A DNA stretch of 54,048 nt from NCBI GenBank assembly GCA_020350825.1, contig CP070724.1, positions 1,958,800 through 2,012,847 of the forward strand, in the 5' to 3' direction. The notes under the pieces were generated by a model. It saw nothing but the letters and a program-made list of their open reading frames with translations, was not told where the DNA came from and did no database searches. A program made the translations under genes and the position numbers. Of the stretch, positions 48,821 to 54,048 are shown one piece after another. How positions within the stretch are numbered: the stretch's first letter is position 1; each line of letters starts with the position of its first letter. Source of the stretch: Thermoplasmatales archaeon (GTDB taxonomy: Archaea; Thermoplasmatota; E2; DHVEG-1).

Positions 48821-48840
48821 AACCCACTTTTTCTTTTTTT
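48811..48840 (+). terminator. Hairpin plus T run ending the Trp-rich gene
   Basis: GTGGG (48811-48815) and CCCAC (48823-48827) flank the stop codon. Then follows TTTTTCTTTTTTT. It looks like an intrinsic terminator overlapping the end of the gene. Confidence 0.6.
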
Positions 48841-48945
48841 ATTATTTAAGTTGTTAAACCAATAACTTTATGTATAACCATAGTTCTTAATAAGGGGTAT
48901 TTGATTGTACCTCTCTGATCTTTATCTTTTCGGGGATAGAAAATT

Positions 48946-49947
48946 ATGAAAGAATTTGATATTACAAAATTAAGACATGGCACAACTCTAGTTAAAAAGG
49001 GTTTTGCACAGATGCAGAAAGGTGGCGTCATAATGGACGTTATTAATGCAGAGCAAGCACGAATTGCTGAAGAAAGCGGAGCAGTTGCAGTAATGGCATT
49101 AGAGCGAGTTCCGGCCGATATTCGCGTCCATGGTGGCGTAGCGAGAATGGCAGATCCAAAGATTATCCAGGATATAATGAAGACGGTGAGTATCCCTGTT
49201 ATGGCAAAGGTAAGAATTGGTCATTTTGTTGAAGCGCAAGCTTTGGAATCACTTGGAGTTGACATGATTGACGAATCGGAGGTGCTCACACCTGCAGATC
49301 CTTTTTATCATGTTGATAAACGTAAGTTTACAATACCGTTTGTTTGTGGATGTGTAAATCTTGGCGAGGCAGTTCGGAGGATATGGGAAGGAGCTGCTAT
49401 GATTCGTACAAAAGGTGAAGCAGGAACTGGAAATATCATTGAAGCTATACGACATCAAAGAATGGTTACAACTATGATTTGCAAATTAAAGGAAATGGAA
49501 AAAACAGAACTACAAAAACTTGGAGAAGAATATTCACAAAGCTATGTCAACTCAATAAAATCACTCACTAATCAAAAGATAGTAGATAAAACCGTTGTTT
49601 TTGGGGAACATATATACTGTGATGTAAAAAAAGAGATTTTTAATATTTTAAAAGAAATCAAAGAAATTCAGCGTTTACCAGTTGTAAATTTTGCAGCAGG
49701 TGGAATTGCAACTCCAGCAGATGCAGCTATAATGATGCAGCTTGGTAGTGATGGTGTGTTTGTAGGATCTGGAATCTTTAAATCTGATAATCCAGAAAAA
49801 AGAGCAAAGGCAATTGTCGAAGCAGTGGCACACTATGACGAACCTGATGTGATTGTAGAGGTTAGTAAAGATCTCGGGGATGCGATGGTAGGCATTGAGA
49901 TAGAAAATATACCTAAAGAACAACTATTGCAAGAAAGAGGCTGGTAG
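48946..49947 (+). CDS. pdxS: Pyridoxal 5'-phosphate synthase lyase subunit
   Basis: The protein has 333 residues, longer than bacterial PdxS because of a roughly 35-residue archaeal-type insertion at about 180-215. It has [13 protein letters not shown] near 26, [21 protein letters not shown] near 45, [13 protein letters not shown] near 86, and KGEAGTGNI near 150. The lyase builds PLP from ribose/ribulose phosphate, glyceraldehyde 3-phosphate and ammonia. PdxT lies two bases downstream and supplies the ammonia. Confidence 0.95.
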   Translation: MKEFDITKLRHGTTLVKKGFAQMQKGGVIMDVINAEQARIAEESGAVAVMALERVPADIRVHGGVARMADPKIIQDIMKTVSIPVMAKVRIGHFVEAQALESLGVDMIDESEVLTPADPFYHVDKRKFTIPFVCGCVNLGEAVRRIWEGAAMIRTKGEAGTGNIIEAIRHQRMVTTMICKLKEMEKTELQKLGEEYSQSYVNSIKSLTNQKIVDKTVVFGEHIYCDVKKEIFNILKEIKEIQRLPVVNFAAGGIATPADAAIMMQLGSDGVFVGSGIFKSDNPEKRAKAIVEAVAHYDEPDVIVEVSKDLGDAMVGIEIENIPKEQLLQERGW

Positions 49948-49949
49948 GA

Positions 49950-50543
49950 ATAGTCTCTATTGGAGTTTTATCTGTTCAAGGAGCAGTTTCTGAGCATATA
50001 GATACAATTCGCTGTGTTTTTAAAAAAACAAATACCCCTGGAAACGTTACGCTTGTAAGACAAAAAAAAGACATAGATGGAATAGACGCTCTGGTTATAC
50101 CTGGAGGAGAAAGTACGACTATATCTAGAATTCTATTCAAATCAGGTTTATACAACACTATCTTACAAAGATTACGACAAGATACAATTTATATAATGGG
50201 TACCTGTGCAGGCTGTGTATTGCTTGCTAAAGAAATTGTTGGAAAAAAGGATGATGTAAAACTATTATATGCAATGGACATACAAGTTGAAAGAAATGCA
50301 TTCGGAAGACAAAAAGAATCATTTGAAAAAAGTATTGAATTTAAGGGATTTTCTGAACCATATAACGCTGTTTTTATACGTGCACCGATAATTAAAAAGA
50401 TTTGGGGAAAATGCGAAATACTTGGAGAAATAGATAAAAAAATAATTGCAGCCAGGCAGGATAAATTCCTGGCCTTATCTTTTCATCCTGAACTAATAAA
50501 CGATCTCAGGATTCATGAATATTTTTTAGAGATGATTGTTTAG
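49950..50543 (+). CDS. pdxT: PLP synthase glutaminase subunit with ATA in place of ATG
   Basis: The frame from 49950 gives 197 residues, normal for PdxT. It opens with IGVLSVQGAV, has GGESTTISR near 49, the nucleophile Cys in GTCAGC near 85, and SFHPEL near 173. No ATG, GTG or TTG exists in frame before 50196. Aligning IVSIGVLSVQG with family starts of the type MVKIGVLALQG places the start at ATA 49950, 2 bp after pdxS. Either ATA is used as a rare start with translational coupling, or an ATG was mutated. A product from 50196 would lack the active-site N-terminus. Confidence 0.85.
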   Translation: MVSIGVLSVQGAVSEHIDTIRCVFKKTNTPGNVTLVRQKKDIDGIDALVIPGGESTTISRILFKSGLYNTILQRLRQDTIYIMGTCAGCVLLAKEIVGKKDDVKLLYAMDIQVERNAFGRQKESFEKSIEFKGFSEPYNAVFIRAPIIKKIWGKCEILGEIDKKIIAARQDKFLALSFHPELINDLRIHEYFLEMIV

Positions 50544-50845
50544 GCTTTCATTATTGCAAGTAGGAAGATTCCAAGAGCGATTAATGCGCCTATTACAGCA
50601 CCGACAACTGCAACAATACTGTTAACTACAATATCCTTACCTGCCCATGAATATATAGGTTCTCCCATGAATCCAAGGACTCCACTGAACCAAAGAAATA
50701 GAACCCCTACAATGAGACCTATTATGATTAAAACCGCTCCAACTCCTCTGCTTTTACCTGATCCGAAATATGCAGTAAAGATCCCTGCGATTATGCTTGC
50801 AATTGCGAATACCAGCATCAACATGCTTAAAAAATAGTTCAACAT
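50540..50845 (-). CDS. Small three-helix membrane protein
   Basis: The protein has 101 residues with three hydrophobic segments at about 5-28, 36-56 and 75-98. It is Gly- and Ile-rich and has no recognised family. The SD GGAGGTG is nine bases upstream. It follows the RAM-domain gene by 15 bp in the same direction, so the two form an operon. Its 3' end overlaps the stop of pdxT by four bases. Confidence 0.7.
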   Translation of the reverse strand: MLNYFLSMLMLVFAIASIIAGIFTAYFGSGKSRGVGAVLIIIGLIVGVLFLWFSGVLGFMGEPIYSWAGKDIVVNSIVAVVGAVIGALIALGIFLLAIMKA

Positions 50846-50860
50846 TCTTTTTTCACCTCC

Positions 50861-51094
50861 CTAAAATTTTGTTCCTGTTAAGGTTTTTGTATCAATCACA
50901 CCATCGATTGATCTAATTTTGTTTACTACTACAACTCCCAGGTTTTCGAAATCGTCGGCTTCAATTTTTGCAATAAGATCATATTCCCCAAACAAGGGGT
51001 GAAGTTCGATAATCTCCGGTACTTTAGAAAGTTTGTTATATACATCATGCTCACGTGCAGGTGCAGCACTTATCAGTACGAAACCTATTGCCAT
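50861..51094 (-). CDS. Stand-alone RAM (Lrp ligand-binding) domain protein
   Basis: The protein has 77 residues. It is a complete RAM/ACT-like domain: MAIGFVLISAAPAREHDVY, PLFGEYDLIAKIEADDFENL, and IDTKTLTGTKF. There is no HTH. Such proteins sense amino acids or act as modulators of Lrp partners. The SD AGAGGT lies eight bases upstream. It is in an operon with the small membrane protein 50540-50845. Confidence 0.85.
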   Translation of the reverse strand: MAIGFVLISAAPAREHDVYNKLSKVPEIIELHPLFGEYDLIAKIEADDFENLGVVVVNKIRSIDGVIDTKTLTGTKF

Positions 51095-51356
51095 AAATTA
51101 CATACCTCTCTCACCCCTTATATTGTTATGAAATATAAGCCTTTTGTTATTTGTCATTAATAATACTCCTTAAAAAACTTATTTCTTGCTCTGTAAAGCT
51201 AAATACAACGCCTATTTATTCCATAAAACAAGGATTAAATCTTAAAAACTTACTTTATGGTATTTAGGAAAAAGCTATTTTTTAATTTAGTTTATTTTTG
51301 GATACTTGTCGTAGAAAGGCAACATATATATCTAAAAAACATGTTACTGCCTCCCT

Positions 51357-52145
51357 GTGATTGATAATTATATAACGATTATTATTCTCTTAATTTTCGG
51401 TTTCGGAAGTGGAATATCTGTTAGTATAGCTTCTGGAACTTCGGGATCGTTTCTAATCCCCTGTTTAACAATTTTTATTGGGCGTTCTATTTACCAGGCA
51501 ATAGGTGCAAGTCTCCTAGTTGATTGTATTATTGGCGGGGTTGCTGGATTGATATTTCTTAAAAATGGCAATGTCGATATGCGATCAGCATTTCCACTCG
51601 TGGTCACTGGCGTTATCGGTGCAATTCTCGGTAGTAGATTCACATCGGGTGCTTCTCCCTTTGGGCTTAGTATTTTTATCGGTCTTTTTTTGATCTTTGT
51701 TGGTGTGAATTTTATTGTGACAGGCGTTCAAAGAAACGTAGAATTTATTGAAGGAAAGATCAATCTCAAACTGTTTAAAGAAAATAAAATTCTTTCTTTT
51801 GTAATTATTGGATTCATTATTGGTCTTGCAAGTGGTTTTTCAGGTATTGGAGGTGGGGGTTTGATTGCACTTTTTCTGATTTTTGTATTGGGCTATGATA
51901 TCCATACAGCAATTGGTACTTCGCTCATTATGATGTTTTTTATTGCAGGGTCTGGAGCTGCAGTACATTTCTTAAACAACGAGGTAATTGTCAATATCGC
52001 AGTGATAGCTGGTTTTGCAGCTGTTTTAGGGGCTATATCTGGTTCTATAGTTGCTAATAAGGTTGACGAGAATAAACTAGGGAGATTAATTGGTGTTATC
52101 TTTCTCGTGTTAGGAATAGCCTTAATCCTTAATTTGCTCTTCTAA
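51357..52145 (+). CDS. TSUP/TauE-SafE family permease
   Basis: The protein has 262 residues from a GTG start with about eight membrane helices in two repeats. Each repeat has the family motif: SIASGTSGSFLIPC near 22 and ASGFSGIGGGGLIALFL near 161. These permeases export or import sulfite, sulfonates or other organic anions. No substrate can be assigned. The 260-bp spacer upstream (51095-51356) holds only A/T-rich sequence. Confidence 0.85.
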   Translation: MIDNYITIIILLIFGFGSGISVSIASGTSGSFLIPCLTIFIGRSIYQAIGASLLVDCIIGGVAGLIFLKNGNVDMRSAFPLVVTGVIGAILGSRFTSGASPFGLSIFIGLFLIFVGVNFIVTGVQRNVEFIEGKINLKLFKENKILSFVIIGFIIGLASGFSGIGGGGLIALFLIFVLGYDIHTAIGTSLIMMFFIAGSGAAVHFLNNEVIVNIAVIAGFAAVLGAISGSIVANKVDENKLGRLIGVIFLVLGIALILNLLF

Positions 52146-52224
52146 AACGGTACTTCCAAATATTAAAATATTTGTATGTTTTCTGGATGATAGGGTTAGT
52201 GAAAAAAGATGAGTTTTACCTGTT

Positions 52225-53253
52225 TTAAATAGGTATTAATTCGAATCTCCACTCGATATAATCTCCGTTAGAAACTGTGTAAATGTCAGCACCAATCATT
52301 GGAATATCTTTATTTACATAGTACTGCCAGTATTTTCCATCCATGCCGTTTACATCATCATTAATTGAATCGATTAATACAGAGTCGAATTGTTCATAAT
52401 ACGTGTATTCAAATGAAATTCCGTTTCTCTTGGAAAATGATTCCAAAATGGAGAACGCGGTATCGCCATCATATGCAATAAGATTATCCTCAAGTATCCA
52501 TCCATTACCTAGAACTATCATTTTTACACTTGTTTCATCTGATTTTTCAAGCCAAACTTCGCTTTTTTCTGGAACGTGCATAGCAGTGCCAGCAAAAGAC
52601 AATGCAATCAAACAAAGTGCCAAAACAGCAACTGGAATCTTATGGATATTTTTAATCTTGATTGGTGATTCGATACTTGTTTTTTTGGAAACATATGCGA
52701 GAATTGGAAGAGCGATTAAAACAAATGTTACTACACCAGAGATCATGTGATATACCATAAATGGAATTCCTGCAGTGAAAACAGCAGCTAAAGAGTTTAC
52801 ATTATGTGGATATATTAAATACCACCATCCAATATTGGTCCATACATCATATATTAATACAAATCCAACTCCAAGTCCAGCAGCCATTCCCGCATTATTT
52901 ATTCTAAATCCTCCAAGGCTTTTTTTGAATCTATCTCTGTTAAAAACATTTATTAGAGCAATAATTATAAATCCAGAATAGGTAAACATTACTATTCTAT
53001 TCATTTGACTTCCTATGAAGACAGGATTTCCAATTAGTAAATCGCTGAAAATCATACTTAGTAATGGTACAAAAATGGCTATTGTTGGCTTCAAAAACAT
53101 AACCGCCAAAAATGTTATTACCATTATTATCTCAAAATTTGGAAAGGGTTGAATTCCTAATTCAACTAGTACATATCTACCAAGTGTTCCAATTATTATT
53201 AACCCTAACATCAATATAATTTGACTTAGATCAGACAATCTTTCTATTTTCAT
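52225..53253 (-). CDS. Fusion of an ECF S-component-like membrane domain with DUF4430
   Basis: This encodes 342 residues from ATG 53253, which has GGGAGG seven bases upstream; the TTG at 53316 only adds a leader. Residues 1-205 have six membrane segments, with a start like ECF-type S components (GTLGRYVLVELGIQPFPNFE). An anchor helix lies at about 215-232. The outer C-terminal domain, about 245-342, matches DUF4430, related to the C-terminal domain of transcobalamin/intrinsic factor (GDTAFSILESFSKRN, GKYWQYYVN, GDYIEWRFELI). It could be a cobalamin or other vitamin uptake protein. It follows hflX by 60 bp. Confidence 0.8.
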   Translation of the reverse strand: MKIERLSDLSQIILMLGLIIIGTLGRYVLVELGIQPFPNFEIIMVITFLAVMFLKPTIAIFVPLLSMIFSDLLIGNPVFIGSQMNRIVMFTYSGFIIIALINVFNRDRFKKSLGGFRINNAGMAAGLGVGFVLIYDVWTNIGWWYLIYPHNVNSLAAVFTAGIPFMVYHMISGVVTFVLIALPILAYVSKKTSIESPIKIKNIHKIPVAVLALCLIALSFAGTAMHVPEKSEVWLEKSDETSVKMIVLGNGWILEDNLIAYDGDTAFSILESFSKRNGISFEYTYYEQFDSVLIDSINDDVNGMDGKYWQYYVNKDIPMIGADIYTVSNGDYIEWRFELIPI

Positions 53254-53312
53254 AGATGGCCTCCCTTTTTTTGTTGGAATAAATGTTGGCGTATAAATGT
53301 TTTGTTTTTTTA

Positions 53313-54048
53313 TCAAATAATTGATCCTTGAAGAGTTTCACATTTTGATTGTATTTTTTTTCTAATTTTTGAATTACATTCTATATTTATAGTAATTGAA
53401 TGGTTATAATTGATATGAGAAACTCTTGTCTTTTTATACAATTGAGATACAAAAGCTTGAGACGTTTTATTAAGGGGTAATTTTAGGGTCATTTCAATGA
53501 CATGTGGTAAGGATTTGTAAATATTTTCGAGAAGTAAATCAATACCCTTCTTCTCTTTAACAGAGACTGGAACACACAATCTATCATTCAACAGGTCTTG
53601 TTGGTCAAGATAATATAAAAGAGTATCAACCTTTTCTTTTTCGATTAAATCGATTTTATTCAAAGCAATAACAACTGAGGTTGTTACACCAAGATCTGTT
53701 AATTCATTTAGAGAGACTCGGAGTTTTTTTTCAACGATTTCTTTATCTTCACTCCCATCAGTAACAAGTACAACAACATCTGCTACTTCAATTTCCTCAA
53801 GTGTTGAGTGAAAAGCATCTATTATCCACGATGGAAGGTTCTCAATAAATCCAACGGTATCTGTAAGGAGAATAGGGGCTTTTTTACCATTTACTCTCTT
53901 TTGAATTCTCCGTGTTGTCGTAGATAAGGTTGAAAACAACTTTCCTTCCACCTTGATTTTTTCCCCAGAAAGAATGTTTAAAAGACTGCTTTTTCCGGCA
54001 TTTGTGTATCCTGCCAATGAAACCAAATAAAAACCGCTTTTATATCTG
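53313..54048 (-). CDS. hflX: HflX-type GTPase, partial (cut by the window edge)
   Basis: The frame is open to the window end, so the N-terminal domain is missing. Walker A GYTNAGKSSLLN is near the visible N-terminus, followed by DTVGF, NKID and SVKEKKG (G2-G5). The G domain continues into a short C-terminal domain that ends at TGA 53313. HflX splits or rescues stalled ribosomes. The downstream fusion gene starts 60 bp later. Confidence 0.9.
   Translation of the reverse strand, partial: RYKSGFYLVSLAGYTNAGKSSLLNILSGEKIKVEGKLFSTLSTTTRRIQKRVNGKKAPILLTDTVGFIENLPSWIIDAFHSTLEEIEVADVVVLVTDGSEDKEIVEKKLRVSLNELTDLGVTTSVVIALNKIDLIEKEKVDTLLYYLDQQDLLNDRLCVPVSVKEKKGIDLLLENIYKSLPHVIEMTLKLPLNKTSQAFVSQLYKKTRVSHINYNHSITINIECNSKIRKKIQSKCETLQGSII

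Overview
The window is AT-rich archaeal chromosome. Archaeal markers are Hel308, the KEOPS subunit Cgi121, hypusine-type aIF5A, an archaeal RecJ-like DHH nuclease, UbiA enzymes close to ether-lipid synthases, archaeal-length PdxS, stand-alone RAM/ACT regulators and TATA/BRE-like promoters with short leaders. A Thermoplasma-type SDR threonine dehydrogenase, a K+-dependent membrane pyrophosphatase, a single-chain NifJ-type PFOR and many secreted proteins suggest an anaerobic, heterotrophic Thermoplasmatota relative (for example the marine benthic group D area). That placement is inference. TAA, TAG and TGA all end intact genes, so the standard code applies.

Layout. (1) 1-3.4 kb is a decaying segment between an intact tRNA-Arg(GCG) and a degenerate copy of it. 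It holds a GyrI-like gene split by TAG, a radical SAM/SPASM gene, a zinc-ribbon membrane protein and a TMEM175-like gene split by TAA. (2) 3.4-9.9 kb is information processing: cgi121-hel308, a zinc ribbon, a double winged-helix protein, and an elongation-factor-like gene with aIF5A and agmatinase. (3) 10-14 kb holds two tandem FKBP-like membrane proteins and a RecJ-like nuclease; the duplication copied the tail of the nuclease gene. (4) 14-20.2 kb is energy metabolism: PFOR, membrane pyrophosphatase and a ferredoxin. (5) 20.2-27 kb is an accessory region of secreted hydrolases, gene fragments, dispersed short repeats, and an Lrp-like plus CheY-like pair. (6) 27.4-38.8 kb contains four UbiA prenyltransferases, a CrtI-like oxidoreductase and a class I isoprenoid-synthase-like protein. 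This is the best candidate for an undescribed pathway. (7) 38.9-54 kb holds MetV-MetF, an RND/MMPL exporter, threonine dehydrogenase, an IPMI/homoaconitase pair, an ACT regulator split by TGA, a remarkable tryptophan-rich double-RAM protein, PdxS-PdxT (PdxT without a normal start codon), a RAM protein with a small membrane protein, a TSUP permease, an S-component-like/DUF4430 fusion, and a partial HflX.

How the genes work together. Agmatinase makes putrescine, a precursor of the polyamine needed to modify aIF5A. PFOR, ferredoxin and the ion-pumping pyrophosphatase fit fermentative energy conservation. The prenyltransferase, desaturase-like and synthase-like genes could jointly build a long isoprenoid such as a C50 carotenoid or a prenylated lipid. 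An unusual theme is gene damage: three conserved genes carry single in-frame stops with intact sequence on both sides, one gene fragment is frameshifted, pdxT has ATA where ATG is expected, and the tRNA copy has decayed mainly by C-to-T changes.
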